From positions 186,001-250,000 of the forward strand of contig JAZRBM010000004.1 of assembly GCA_045635085.1 (NCBI GenBank): a stretch of DNA of 64,000 nucleotides. Direction: 5' to 3'. A program made the position numbers and the translations under genes. Positions 24,319 to 34,492 of this stretch are shown here, piece by piece. The notes below the pieces were generated by a model. It saw only the letters and a program-made list of their open reading frames with translations, did no database searches and had not been told where the DNA came from. Position 1 is the first letter of the stretch; each line of letters begins with the position of its first letter. The stretch is from Congzhengia sp045635085 (GTDB taxonomy: Bacteria; Bacillota; Clostridia; UBA1381; UBA9506).

Positions 24319-27300
24319 ATGAAAAATAAAAGTTTTTCAAAAGTTTTAATTGGCTTTGTAATCTTTGCTTTCATTATTACTGCTGTTAGTGGTATAAACC
24401 TAATGGCAGAAACTTTTGAATATGACCTTTCTGCAGCACAAGATGGCTCAATTATGGGTACTCTTGACACAGGAACAGGTTTATTCACTATTGAAGGTAC
24501 GGGTGAAATGCTAAATTATAGTAGTTCAAGTAGCAGAGGTTTTAATAGTTATAGAAACAAGATTAAAACGGTTACAATAAGCGATGGTATCACAAACATA
24601 CCTGCTAATATGTTTTATGATTGTCAATATATTACTTCTATTTCTATTCCTGATAGTGTTACAGTTATTGGAGATTATGCTTTCTATAAAAACCAAAGAT
24701 TGACTTCAATATCATTAGGTAATATTACAAGTATAGGAACAAGAGCTTTTTACAGTTGTAATCAGATTACTTCTTTTGAAATGTTAGGAGAAAGCACAAC
24801 ATTAGGAGAAAGTATATTTGGTACAGGAACAGGCTCATATTTAATGGGAGGTTCAACTTCTGCAACAAAAACAGCAAGAGTTTCAGAAAGTAATGTTTAC
24901 CTTGTAGAAGCATTAAAAGGTATGGGTTATGAAGTTGAAGAGATAATTTCAGAAACAGAAAAATCTTATGCTGGTTATCCTTCTTCATCAATTTATGAAA
25001 TTGGCTCACCTACTGCATCTGATGTTAAGGCATATTACAATCAATATTCAGGCTCATTAGTTATTACAGGTAATGGTGCAATCAAAGATTGTGCAGCAGT
25101 TACTTTTAGTGATATTTATACAACAATAACAAGTGTTGTTATTGAAGAAGGTATCACACATATAGGTAGTCAAGCATTTCAAGGTTGTAAAAATGTAGTT
25201 TCCTATGAATTACCATCTACATTAGAAACAATAGACAAAATTGCTTTTTGTAGCAATACTCAATTAAAAAGTATAGTTATACCTGATAATGTTACTTCAA
25301 TAGGTGAACGTGCCTTTGATAGTTGTACTAATTTAAGAAGTGTTACACTTCCAAATAATCTTACAGAAATCAAGGATAAAACTTTTTATGATTGTACAAA
25401 CTTATTGTCAATAGTTATACCTGAAAAAGTTACAAGTATAGGAGAGTATGCTTTTCATAATAACTATTACCTATCAGATTTTACCATGTTATCTAAAAAT
25501 GTAACATTAGGTGCTAACCCTATTAACAAAATAGGTAGCAAAGCAGATAATAAGGTTGCGAAATTAGATGCCTCAAATGCTTATTTAGTATCTGCTTTTA
25601 AAGCATTAGGCTATGAAGTTACAACAGTTGGAACAGCAACAAACGATATATGGAGTACATACCCTTCAAATATGATAGTTGAAGTTGGTTCTCCTAACTT
25701 ATCTGATGTTAAAGTTTATTATAATGAATATACAAAACAATTAGATGTAATTGGTACAGGTGCAATTCAAGATATGCAAGGCAGTTCAACAAGTGGATTT
25801 ATGAATAAAACAACAACTCCTGCTTGGGAAGAAGCTGAAATTATTACTTTCCACGAAGGCATTACACATATTGGTAGTTGTTTATTCTTCGTAACTTCTG
25901 ATGATGCTTTGGATAATGTTGTTGAATTAAACTTCCCACAATCATTAGAAAGTATTGGTAGTAGTGCATTTGCATATATGCAATGGAAAGAAAACACAGG
26001 TAATGAAGTTGTTATTCCAAAAAACGTAACAGAAATAGGTATAAATGCCTTTGTTCGTTCTGACGTGAATACATTTGTTTTATTAACAAATGACAATCAA
26101 ACCATAGGTGATGATGCTTTTGGTTCACATGACGAAGCAAAAACTATTTATTTATATAGGGCAAATGAAGGTGCTATTTCAGAGGCAGCAAACTTGGCAT
26201 CTGATACAGAAGTAATACTTTTAGATGACTGTCCTACATCAGGTACAACAGAAAATGGTATCAAATGGACTTATGACCCATCTACAAAGACCTTGACATT
26301 TGAGGGAAACGGTGACATTCCTACATACAGTCCTGAAAGTTCAGCTCCTTGGTATGGTTCAGTAGTAAGTGGTGGTGTTTCAAGTTATGTGTATGGTAGT
26401 GGTATTACAGGTATAGGTTCTTCATTTGCAGGTTTAGGTGGTTCAAAAATAGATTATGGTAATGGTGGTGCATCTGGTTGGGGTGGTGCTGGTAGTGGTT
26501 TAACTATTTATGGCCCCTCTGGTTTAAGTGGTGCAATAAGTTCAGCATTACCAAATGCCACATATAAGGATGTAAGTGAAATAGAAGGTGAAGAAAAAAC
26601 AGGTATTGAAATCTTTGTAAATAATAATGAAGTAGATTTCCCTGATGCTCAACCATTTATAAGTGGAGGTCAGATTTTGGCACCATTAAGATTTATAGAA
26701 CAGGATTTAAGTGCTAAAGTTCATTGGGTACAAGAAACACAAGAAGTTATTATAGATATAGTTGAATGGAAAGGCACAGAAAATGAGAGACAAGTTCAGG
26801 TAATACTTGAAGTTGGTGGAACAACAATGAAAGTTAATGGTACAGAATATACTGAAGAAGATTTAGGAGTAGGTGTTGCAGTTCTCTTAAAAGATAACAG
26901 ATGTTTCTTACCAGGCCAAGCAATAGTTAAGGCATGGGAAAGTGTTAAGTTCTCAAAAGATTATTCAAATGCACCAACTTATTATGCTGATTATTATACA
27001 ATTGTAGATTATGAAAACAGAAATACAGATGCTCTACCAGAAGGAGATGAAATTGTAGATACAGAAGAATTACCAGAATTAACACCAGAGAATGAAGAAG
27101 AATTATTAAATGGTGTAGGTAATAATTTTGATACTGCAATTATAGTTTCAGCAGAAGCATCTTTATTCCAAGTAACAGTACCTATCAGAGTAGATGTTGA
27201 AATGGATGCAGATGGTAATATCTCAACAGGAAGTGGTTATACAGTAGATAATGAATGTCCATTAGGTCCTGTTGTGATTGAAAAAATTAAGGTTGTTTCA

Positions 27301-27561
27301 AAATCTACTTGGTCAATAGAAGACTTTAATGCTGATTATAAAAATATGAAAGCAAGTTCAAATAAAATAGGTTTATCAATTAACGGTGCAGCAGTTCAGG
27401 CAAACGGTACTTTAACATTAAATGAAAGTTTAAGGTCAGTAATTAGAAATAAAGAAAGTAAGGCACTTTCTTTTGAGGCAAAATTACCTGCACAAAGAAC
27501 AGCAATTCAAGATAATGCATTAGGTATCGTATTTACCATAGATTTTGATAAAGCAGAATAA
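24319..27561 (+). CDS. Secreted BspA-type LRR protein with pilin-like C-terminal domain
   Basis: The 1080-residue protein starts at ATG 24319 behind AAAGGGG. Residues 1-31 are a signal peptide (KVLIGFVIFAFIITAVSGIN). Residues about 60-700 contain BspA/LRR_5 repeats (ITSISIPDSVTVIGDYAFY and similar). Residues about 750-880 resemble a copper-amine-oxidase N-terminal-like domain (VNNNEVDFPDAQPFISGGQI, then LAPLRFIEQDL). Residues about 935-1080 are homologous to the main domain of the 34493 product (FQVTVPI, NECPLGPVVIEKIKVV, DFNADYKNMK, AKLPAQ). No LPXTG or SLH anchor is seen. I infer an adhesive tip or minor subunit of a surface structure. Confidence 0.8.
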   Translation: MKNKSFSKVLIGFVIFAFIITAVSGINLMAETFEYDLSAAQDGSIMGTLDTGTGLFTIEGTGEMLNYSSSSSRGFNSYRNKIKTVTISDGITNIPANMFYDCQYITSISIPDSVTVIGDYAFYKNQRLTSISLGNITSIGTRAFYSCNQITSFEMLGESTTLGESIFGTGTGSYLMGGSTSATKTARVSESNVYLVEALKGMGYEVEEIISETEKSYAGYPSSSIYEIGSPTASDVKAYYNQYSGSLVITGNGAIKDCAAVTFSDIYTTITSVVIEEGITHIGSQAFQGCKNVVSYELPSTLETIDKIAFCSNTQLKSIVIPDNVTSIGERAFDSCTNLRSVTLPNNLTEIKDKTFYDCTNLLSIVIPEKVTSIGEYAFHNNYYLSDFTMLSKNVTLGANPINKIGSKADNKVAKLDASNAYLVSAFKALGYEVTTVGTATNDIWSTYPSNMIVEVGSPNLSDVKVYYNEYTKQLDVIGTGAIQDMQGSSTSGFMNKTTTPAWEEAEIITFHEGITHIGSCLFFVTSDDALDNVVELNFPQSLESIGSSAFAYMQWKENTGNEVVIPKNVTEIGINAFVRSDVNTFVLLTNDNQTIGDDAFGSHDEAKTIYLYRANEGAISEAANLASDTEVILLDDCPTSGTTENGIKWTYDPSTKTLTFEGNGDIPTYSPESSAPWYGSVVSGGVSSYVYGSGITGIGSSFAGLGGSKIDYGNGGASGWGGAGSGLTIYGPSGLSGAISSALPNATYKDVSEIEGEEKTGIEIFVNNNEVDFPDAQPFISGGQILAPLRFIEQDLSAKVHWVQETQEVIIDIVEWKGTENERQVQVILEVGGTTMKVNGTEYTEEDLGVGVAVLLKDNRCFLPGQAIVKAWESVKFSKDYSNAPTYYADYYTIVDYENRNTDALPEGDEIVDTEELPELTPENEEELLNGVGNNFDTAIIVSAEASLFQVTVPIRVDVEMDADGNISTGSGYTVDNECPLGPVVIEKIKVVSKSTWSIEDFNADYKNMKASSNKIGLSINGAAVQANGTLTLNESLRSVIRNKESKALSFEAKLPAQRTAIQDNALGIVFTIDFDKAE

Positions 27562-27571
27562 CATTTATTCA

Positions 27572-27603
27572 GAATGAGGGGAAACTTCCGTTTCCCCTCA
27601 TTC
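27572..27603 (+). terminator. Terminator after the BspA-like gene
   Basis: GAATGAGGGGAAAC (27572-27585) pairs with GTTTCCCCTCATTC (27590-27603) around TTCC, followed by ATTTTAAAG. Confidence 0.9.
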
Positions 27604-27645
27604 ATTTTAAAGAGAAAAGTTTTTAAGAGGATGACATGTAAGAAA

Positions 27646-27671
27646 AATCTATTTACAAATGTAAATAGATT
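27646..27671 (+). promoter_or_regulatory. 26-bp operator-like palindrome, copy 2 (perfect)
   Basis: AATCTATTTAC (27646-27656), AAAT, GTAAATAGATT (27661-27671): perfect 11-bp arms. It precedes the regulator/SipW/SLH operon by 75 bases and repeats the copy before the BspA-like gene, which suggests shared control of the surface genes. Confidence 0.55.
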
Positions 27672-27746
27672 TGGACACATAAATTGAAATTAGCTACAGA
27701 AAAAAATAATTTAAGTATAAGCATTAAAGATAAGGGGGTTGAAATT

Positions 27747-28061
27747 ATGATAAGTAAAAGAAAAAAGAAAAGTTTAGTATTAGCAACTAATTTGACAAGC
27801 AAGGAATACGATAACCTTAAAAGATTTTTGGAGAATAGAAAGCAAGGTTATACAGAATATGCTCTATTAAGTATAGGTCAATTAAAAGAAGAAGATTTTA
27901 AGGATTTAAGTATATTAAAAGGTTCAGGTATTCAAGAGAAAATTATGACATTAAGGGCAAGTCAATGGACTTATGAACAAGTAAATGAAATTGCAAAAGA
28001 AAAAAAATTGCCTGTTTCATCTGTGTTGAAAATAGCAATTAGAGAGGCAATTCAAGATTAA
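27747..28061 (+). CDS. Small basic protein, possible regulator of the surface operon
   Basis: The 104-residue protein starts at ATG 27747 behind AAGGGGG, nine bases upstream. It opens with a basic stretch (MISKRKKKSLVLATNLTSKE). The C-terminal segment WTYEQVNEIAKEKKLPVSSV, then LKIAIREAI, resembles the helix pair of a ribbon-helix-helix or short HTH domain. It is the first gene of the signal peptidase/SLH operon and lies directly after the perfect 26-bp palindrome, so it could be the protein binding it. The DNA-binding assignment is tentative. Confidence 0.5.
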   Translation: MISKRKKKSLVLATNLTSKEYDNLKRFLENRKQGYTEYALLSIGQLKEEDFKDLSILKGSGIQEKIMTLRASQWTYEQVNEIAKEKKLPVSSVLKIAIREAIQD

Positions 28062-28091
28062 GAGAAAAAATTAAAAGTGAGGTAATTTATT

Positions 28092-28706
28092 ATGAAAAAG
28101 TATGTAGTAAAAGGTTTAATTCATTTTGTAAACATAATGGTTTTAGGATGTATGTTAGTTGGTATAGGTTCTTTTATAAATAATGCCTTGATGGAAGAAT
28201 GTACTATCAATGTTTCAGTTATTACTTCAAATAGTATGGAGCCAACACTAATGACTAATGCACTTGTATTAACTGATTATTCAGTATCATTTGATAATTT
28301 ACATAAGGGCGATATTATTGAGTATAAGAGTGATGCACATAAATTAAATGTTCAGCATAGGGTTCATACAATATATCCTAATATAGATGGTACTGGTATT
28401 AAGTATATTATGACACAAGGCGATAGTTATGAGCATGTAGTACAAGACCCTTGGACTTGTTCAAAGGAAGATTATAAAGGTCGTGTGATATGTGATATAC
28501 CTGCATCAAAACCAATTATAGAGTTTATATGTGGTAATAATCTTCAAGAGGATTTTTCAATATTAAGATGCTTAAGAATGGCAGGTTGTATTTTAATACT
28601 TCTTCTACCTTTATACTTGATTATCTTAATGATTAGAGCAATATATATGTTGTTAAATAGAGCATACCAGAAAATGCTCTATTCACTTGAAAACAAAAAG
28701 AAATAA
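28092..28706 (+). CDS. SipW-like (Ser/His) signal peptidase I
   Basis: The 204-residue membrane protein has an N-terminal membrane helix (residues 10-32), ITSNSMEPT with the catalytic serine at 48, and LNVQHRVHTI with a histidine at 89 where bacterial SPase I has lysine. YIMTQGDSYEHV follows (D111), then a C-terminal membrane helix (about 158-188). Histidine in place of lysine and the C-terminal anchor define the ER-type SipW class. In Bacillus this class processes TasA/YqxM fibre proteins. It sits beside genes for secreted proteins with a shared domain, so it is the likely processing enzyme for them. Confidence 0.88.
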   Translation: MKKYVVKGLIHFVNIMVLGCMLVGIGSFINNALMEECTINVSVITSNSMEPTLMTNALVLTDYSVSFDNLHKGDIIEYKSDAHKLNVQHRVHTIYPNIDGTGIKYIMTQGDSYEHVVQDPWTCSKEDYKGRVICDIPASKPIIEFICGNNLQEDFSILRCLRMAGCILILLLPLYLIILMIRAIYMLLNRAYQKMLYSLENKKK

Positions 28707-28719
28707 GGAGGTTTTTATT

Positions 28720-30267
28720 ATGAAGCAAGAAGTTTATATTGAAAAAACTTATGGTAGAGAGAAAAAAAGTAATACAGAGTTTAAAGGAGTTATAAAAGGT
28801 GTTGTTGTTACCGCTTTAGCATTATCAGTATTTTTAGGTGGTATGACACCAAAGGTCTATGCCTCTTCTTTTATGGATAAGTTCTCACAAGAACCAAATA
28901 CCATTGAGGCTATTTATATGACAGAGGACAGCATTATTACTAACTTAACAAAGACAATAGGACTTTTAGAAGAATTAAAAGAAAAGGATATGCTTACTGA
29001 CCAAGATTTAGTTAATTTAGCAGTTTGTTTAGGTCAGTTGAATACAATAGCAAAAGACACAGAACACACAGATGAAGTATTAAAGTTGTTAGATAGAGCA
29101 GAAAATCTTGTAAAAGGAAAATATGGCGCTGGTGTATCATTGGTATTGGATGCAGTAAATGAAGCTCGTGGTCATTTTGATTTTGATACTGTTAATGTAA
29201 AAGATTATAAATCAGGGTTAGTCATATACCAATTTAGCGATGTTGGTAGTAATGATTGGTTTTATAACAATATCACAGAGTTGGTTAAGTTAGGTGCAAT
29301 AAATGGTTATCAGGATGGAACATTCAAACCTAATAACAATATTTCTTATGCAGAATACTTAAAAATATTGGCTTGTTCTTTAGGTGCAGAAAGTAAGGCA
29401 TACACAAAACAAGAAGGAGATGAATGGTATTCTCCTTATATTGCAGCTTGTTATGAAAATGGTATTATAGGAACTTATGAAGATATTGATTTCAATGCTC
29501 CTATCACCCGTTCTGATGCGGCAAGATTTACAGAGAAAGCATTAAACAATATTAAGAATGAAGAAACAAAAAATACAGATGGGTTTGGTAGTAAGATAAC
29601 AGATTATAAGACTTTTAAAGGAACAGCAGATGAGTATTATATTTTACAGCAATATGCAAAAGGTATATTAGTAGGAGACCAAAACGGTGCATTTAGACCT
29701 ACTTCTAATTTGACAAGAGCAGAGGCTTCGACAATCATATTAAGAGCAGTAAAACCAGAGATTAGACAAGTAATTTCAAGTGTAACAAAACCTAATGAAA
29801 CCGTAGATAATTCTATCGTAATTCAAGATGGCAAATATGTAGGAAGAATGAAACCTAATCTTGCTACAAAATACGATTTTCAAGCATTAGAAACAGCAAG
29901 ATTTTATAAGGAAAATGGAAAGTTATATGTATCAATTGATTTGCCACAATTACCAGAAGGATTTAAATGGCAATATAGTGTAGATGCTTATGATAATGAG
30001 GGACAGTATATTTTCTATACAATGAATGATGAATGTAAGGGCAAAACAGGAAAACAAATAATAGAAGTTTATAGTCGTTATGATGATAGAGGTATTAAAG
30101 ATATTGACGTTGCAACAATAGAATTAAACATTTATTCAAATACAGGGTCAATGATTTCTCATAAATTATCTACAAAAGCACCTAATCAAGTTTTGGAGCA
30201 ATCTGAAACAAACTCTGTTGATGCAGAATGGGTTAAGTTTGATACAAGTAAAATATTTAATTGGTAA
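28720..30267 (+). CDS. Secreted SLH-domain protein
   Basis: The 515-residue protein starts at ATG 28720 behind AAGGAGG, 13 bases after the signal peptidase gene. It has a long charged N-region and a signal peptide core (GVVVTALALSVFLGGMTPKV, then YAS). A helical part (to about 165) follows. Three SLH motifs then occupy about 170-350: FSDVGSNDWFYNNITELVKL, then DEWYSPYIAACYENGIIGTY, then GVLVGDQNGAFRP-like repeats. The C-terminal domain of about 150 residues is strand-rich. SLH domains bind pyruvylated wall polymer, so this protein could anchor the other secreted products to the cell wall. Confidence 0.85.
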   Translation: MKQEVYIEKTYGREKKSNTEFKGVIKGVVVTALALSVFLGGMTPKVYASSFMDKFSQEPNTIEAIYMTEDSIITNLTKTIGLLEELKEKDMLTDQDLVNLAVCLGQLNTIAKDTEHTDEVLKLLDRAENLVKGKYGAGVSLVLDAVNEARGHFDFDTVNVKDYKSGLVIYQFSDVGSNDWFYNNITELVKLGAINGYQDGTFKPNNNISYAEYLKILACSLGAESKAYTKQEGDEWYSPYIAACYENGIIGTYEDIDFNAPITRSDAARFTEKALNNIKNEETKNTDGFGSKITDYKTFKGTADEYYILQQYAKGILVGDQNGAFRPTSNLTRAEASTIILRAVKPEIRQVISSVTKPNETVDNSIVIQDGKYVGRMKPNLATKYDFQALETARFYKENGKLYVSIDLPQLPEGFKWQYSVDAYDNEGQYIFYTMNDECKGKTGKQIIEVYSRYDDRGIKDIDVATIELNIYSNTGSMISHKLSTKAPNQVLEQSETNSVDAEWVKFDTSKIFNW

Positions 30268-30279
30268 GGAGTGATTTTG

Positions 30280-33200
30280 ATGAATAAGACAATAAATAAG
30301 TTATTTTCATTATTGTTGAGCATTACTCTTATTTCTTCTTTATTTATAGGTTTTCCTATTGAAACTCAAGCAACAGAAAATAATTTGAGTAATGTGAAAA
30401 TCTATGCGGAAAATAACAATATAGGTAAAGGATTAACAAAGGTTGTTGATAAAAGCATTCAGAATTGGTCTTTTGAAATATGGCATTATTCAGGTGGGTA
30501 TTGGGGAAATAACACATGCAAAATAATGGATAAGGATTTTTCCAAAACAGATGGTGGAGTTGCTGATTTAAAATCCTCACTAACATTAGATACTCAAACA
30601 TTTATTTATACAGTTCCAGCAAATAGTGATTTAGATAAAGCGATTGAAAATGGAAAAGAAGTTCATATTAACTTGTCATCTGGAAATCAAAATATCTCTT
30701 TAACAGATTTGTATGATATCAACCACGAAAAGTTAGATAATTTTGAAACAAAATATTTTACAAATCCAGATGGCACTTTGCTATCTACTGATGCAACAGC
30801 ACAAATAATTAAGGAAAATGGTATATACAAGATTAAAATAAATGTAAAACCCATTTTAAACTATTACAAGGAAAAGGATTTAAGTTATCCTAAAACATAT
30901 GGTTTATCCCTTAACAAATGGATACCATTCGTTGCTAATGGGTATGGTTATCAAGTATATTCTATGTGGAGAAACAATAAGAATATAGGTATGGCAAAAG
31001 GATGGGTAAATCAATCATCTACTCATAGTTTAGAAGGTATGGAAGAAGGTACAATCCACCCTACAATGATAACAAATAATATAGGTCAATTACAAAGAGG
31101 CTTAAAAATCCATGTTGACTATCAGAATGGAAAACAAGGTTGGGAGACAATAAGTGATAAAAATGATGTTAGAATTGGTTGGTACACATTAAAGGATGCT
31201 GGTGCTGTAGGTATGCACTTTGTTTTCCCTGTTGCTCTTGATATTTATGTTGAGAGTGATGCAAAAGTAGTTACATCCTACGTGAAATTAAAAGGTGTAG
31301 ATAGAAATGGTGACCCTATATTTGAGCAAATAGACACAAAAGTTGGTGAGATAGAACAAAATGAGCAAGGTGGTTTTATAGTTGAGGATATTAAGGAAAT
31401 TGATGCAGGAACAGCATACCTTAATGATATTCTAACTTCACCAAAGGATTTTACAGAGGAAGCAAACAATAAAACTTTAGATTGGACAGGTGCATTACCC
31501 CAAACTTCTTCTGATACAATCAATGCAAGTTCAAATGATATTCTATCTTATAACCTTGCTATAAGAACAGGAACATTAAAATATATTGAAACAATCAAAG
31601 GTATGAATAGTTATGAAGATTTGGCTGATATGCAAAATGAGATGATAGAATTACTTGAAGCATATTATGACGTTAACACAGAGAGTTCAATAAGAGAAAG
31701 TGTTTTGAAAAGACTTAACTTCAAGTATTCAGGTTTGGTAAAAATGATTGGTTTACCTGAAAAAAATTACTCATTAGAAAATGCAACTTGGGAAATGAAT
31801 TATGCTGGTACTGACACAGTAAAAACAGCAAAATATATTTCTGATATAAATAATGTTCAAGTGGAAACAGTTAGTGAAACAATAACAGTTAATGATGCTT
31901 TATCAGGAAATGGTACTACTTCAAGTGTTGAATTAAACGGTAATATAAGTGGTCTTAACGAGGATAAAGCGACATTATATGTTAGATATATCGTAGTTCC
32001 TGAAAGAAAATTAAGACAGTTCGTTCATATATACAAAAATGGTACTTATGCTACAACAGAAACAACTACAATAGGCATACCTGTTGAAGAGGACGAATAT
32101 GGAGAGTTAGAAAGTGAAGTTGAAATACCAACAGTTGAAGAAGCTGATTTTATAGGTTGGTCAACTTCTACTGAAATACCAATGCTTACAAATATGCCAT
32201 CAAATCCAAAACAATCTGGAAGTTCATTAGGAATGGTAAATCTTGCTGCTGATGAAAACCTTTATACAGAATGGAAAAAGAATGTCTTAATTTCAACTCC
32301 TGTTGCTGATGAGAGCTTGAGAGTAGAACAATGGAGATTAAGTAAGTATAAGCACAATATAGGATATTCAAGTCAAGCATATATGGGGTTAAACCTTAAA
32401 GCAGATAATGGACATGCAACTTCTACATTAAGTCCAAGTGGAGCATATCAATACAACTTGATACAACCAAATGGTGCATATACAGATAATGGTTATAACC
32501 CAAGTAATCAATATTATAACGATTGGTTGCATACAAGAGCAATAACACAAGGAAGTTATAGAGTTACACACGACAATCCTTCTGCTTTTGTTGATGTATC
32601 AGGAACATTAAACCTTATAAAAGGTACTAAAACCTTTGGTATTAAGGCGGCAAGTTGGTTGACTGATAGTGGTACCAAAAGTGGCTTATCTTTACATAAC
32701 ATAGAAACAGCAAACACACCAAATAATTATAGTGGTAATTCAACAATTCAAAAATCAGATTTATTAAAATACGGAATTGAAAATGCAAGAGATTATACAC
32801 ATAGATATGGTGTGAGGTATCATTGGACTTGTCATCATAAGTATTATAGCCACGATGTCTGTGATTGTTATACTCTACCTGAAACAAGAAATAAAAAGAG
32901 TTCAAAAATTACTTACTTAACAGCAGATTATAATATCAATTCAACATTTGACAGATATATTGCTCAACCGTCTTCTGTATTAGAAATAAGTCCTTATTTC
33001 ACTAATGATAATGGTAAGACAACAGTTACATATCAACTTCCTACTGAATTGAAAATATATCCAGAGGTTGCAATGCTATTTGATAATGATAAAGGTGATA
33101 CCTCTGTAAAATGGGTAATTGGAGAACAGGCAAGAACAATTAAGCCTGTTACCTATCATACATTACAATTTAAATTGTTTGTAAATGAAAATAGCAATGC

Positions 33201-34209
33201 ATCTTCCTTTGCTACTGACAGTAGAGCACTAACAGCAAGAAATAAGGTTGGAGAGCCTAATAAACAGGTTGCTTATAAAGGTACTTCAATAAATACAACT
33301 TTTGGCATACAAAGGTCAGAAACAAATAAAGGTCAAAGTGGTTTATTGACAGTTAAGACATTTGCATTGGACGTAACTACAAATAAAAACGGTGTAAATG
33401 TAAAGAATGCTTGGGGATTAAATGGTTATAACACAAAAACACTTCATACCAACTTTATAGGAAAATGGAATGGTTATGATGGTACTGCATCTGAAAGATT
33501 AGAAGTTTCTACACCTCAAATAGTTCAAGGTGGTACTAAAACTCAAAATGTATCATTAAAGCCTATTTCATATAGTGGTAGTACAACAGTTGAGTTTACA
33601 CACGAGTTAATCATTAGAGGTGGTCAGCTTATAGGTGTAAGATTACAAGATAGAGATACAAAAACCTATTCACTTGTAAAGATTAGTGATTTACAGAGTA
33701 AGGATGCAGGATTGTATGAGGCACTTGTAAATATGAAGTTGATAGGAAGTAAAGAAAACACAGTATTAAAAGGATTTGAACATCAGACAGGAGTTCAATT
33801 AACAGAACAAAAATACATAGATATGGTTTCTGCTGCAAAACAATTATTAGATGGTATAACAACTAACAATCTTCAGTTAAATAAGGGTTGGTATAGTGAA
33901 GATACAACAGTATTGGTAATCAGAGAGTATGTAAGTAATTATAATGTTCCTTCTATTTCTTTCTCTGATAAATTATCATTGCAAATTGCAGGATTAAATA
34001 CTCCTATTGATAAATCACAATTCTTTAGTACATTAGGTAAAGGCCATACTGTTATAAACTATAATTTTAAAAGTGATAGTATAGGTTATGGTTTAGCAAA
34101 TACTAATGTTTACTTTGAGCATAATAGCAGATTAGGAAGTGCATTTGGAAAACAAAAAGTAGATTATCTTGTTGCAAATGTAAGCATTACAGATACAACA
34201 AGACAATAA
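30280..34209 (+). CDS. Giant secreted protein (1309 aa), candidate surface structural protein
   Basis: ATG 30280 follows AAGGAG, 12 bases after the SLH gene. A signal peptide (FSLLLSITLISSLFIGFPIE, then TQATE) starts the protein. The body is strand-rich and asparagine/threonine-rich, with no clear repeats and no LPXTG or SLH anchor. A stretch near residue 590-650 (FVHIYKNGTYATTETTTIGI, then FIGWSTSTEIP) resembles an InlB/Listeria-Bacteroides B-repeat. A short Cys/His cluster (HWTCHHKYYSHDVCDCY) near residue 850 is unusual for a secreted Gram-positive protein. I infer a large adhesin or scaffold, retained through partners. Family not recognised. Confidence 0.7.
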   Translation: MNKTINKLFSLLLSITLISSLFIGFPIETQATENNLSNVKIYAENNNIGKGLTKVVDKSIQNWSFEIWHYSGGYWGNNTCKIMDKDFSKTDGGVADLKSSLTLDTQTFIYTVPANSDLDKAIENGKEVHINLSSGNQNISLTDLYDINHEKLDNFETKYFTNPDGTLLSTDATAQIIKENGIYKIKINVKPILNYYKEKDLSYPKTYGLSLNKWIPFVANGYGYQVYSMWRNNKNIGMAKGWVNQSSTHSLEGMEEGTIHPTMITNNIGQLQRGLKIHVDYQNGKQGWETISDKNDVRIGWYTLKDAGAVGMHFVFPVALDIYVESDAKVVTSYVKLKGVDRNGDPIFEQIDTKVGEIEQNEQGGFIVEDIKEIDAGTAYLNDILTSPKDFTEEANNKTLDWTGALPQTSSDTINASSNDILSYNLAIRTGTLKYIETIKGMNSYEDLADMQNEMIELLEAYYDVNTESSIRESVLKRLNFKYSGLVKMIGLPEKNYSLENATWEMNYAGTDTVKTAKYISDINNVQVETVSETITVNDALSGNGTTSSVELNGNISGLNEDKATLYVRYIVVPERKLRQFVHIYKNGTYATTETTTIGIPVEEDEYGELESEVEIPTVEEADFIGWSTSTEIPMLTNMPSNPKQSGSSLGMVNLAADENLYTEWKKNVLISTPVADESLRVEQWRLSKYKHNIGYSSQAYMGLNLKADNGHATSTLSPSGAYQYNLIQPNGAYTDNGYNPSNQYYNDWLHTRAITQGSYRVTHDNPSAFVDVSGTLNLIKGTKTFGIKAASWLTDSGTKSGLSLHNIETANTPNNYSGNSTIQKSDLLKYGIENARDYTHRYGVRYHWTCHHKYYSHDVCDCYTLPETRNKKSSKITYLTADYNINSTFDRYIAQPSSVLEISPYFTNDNGKTTVTYQLPTELKIYPEVAMLFDNDKGDTSVKWVIGEQARTIKPVTYHTLQFKLFVNENSNASSFATDSRALTARNKVGEPNKQVAYKGTSINTTFGIQRSETNKGQSGLLTVKTFALDVTTNKNGVNVKNAWGLNGYNTKTLHTNFIGKWNGYDGTASERLEVSTPQIVQGGTKTQNVSLKPISYSGSTTVEFTHELIIRGGQLIGVRLQDRDTKTYSLVKISDLQSKDAGLYEALVNMKLIGSKENTVLKGFEHQTGVQLTEQKYIDMVSAAKQLLDGITTNNLQLNKGWYSEDTTVLVIREYVSNYNVPSISFSDKLSLQIAGLNTPIDKSQFFSTLGKGHTVINYNFKSDSIGYGLANTNVYFEHNSRLGSAFGKQKVDYLVANVSITDTTRQ

Positions 34210-34226
34210 AAAAGATAATCTGTAGG

Positions 34227-34255
34227 GTGTGGTAGTAGTTATTCCTACTACCCAC
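34227..34255 (+). terminator. Hairpin after the giant secreted protein gene
   Basis: GGTAGTAG (34231-34238) and CTACTACC (34245-34252), extended by GTG/CAC across a bulge. The U-tract is weak, so the terminator may leak into the downstream gene. Confidence 0.5.
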
Positions 34256-34356
34256 TCCACTACTAAAACTTTGAAATAACAATGAAAAAAATTGATAGTG
34301 GACAGTTGAAATATACGGTAAACTATGTAAAAAATCAGTTTGACATATATAAAAAA

Positions 34357-34414
34357 TTGACTACAGTTTAAAATATATTATATTGTAAGCGACAGAGAAT
34401 GAGTTTTATGTCGC
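34357..34414 (+). promoter_or_regulatory. Promoter and 5' stem-loop of the short secreted protein gene
   Basis: TTGACT (34357-34362), an 18-base spacer and TATTGT (34381-34386). The predicted transcript begins near GCGACA (34389-34394), which pairs with TGTCGC (34409-34414). A 5'-terminal stem-loop can stabilise an mRNA. Upstream (34300-34320), GGACAGTTGAAATATAC is a degenerate relative of the 26-bp operator. Confidence 0.5.
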
Positions 34415-34492
34415 AGTATATCAGAAGGTTATTAGTCAAAGGATGAAAAAAAGAAAACAAAAAAAATTATATAATAAAAGGAGGTCTTCGAT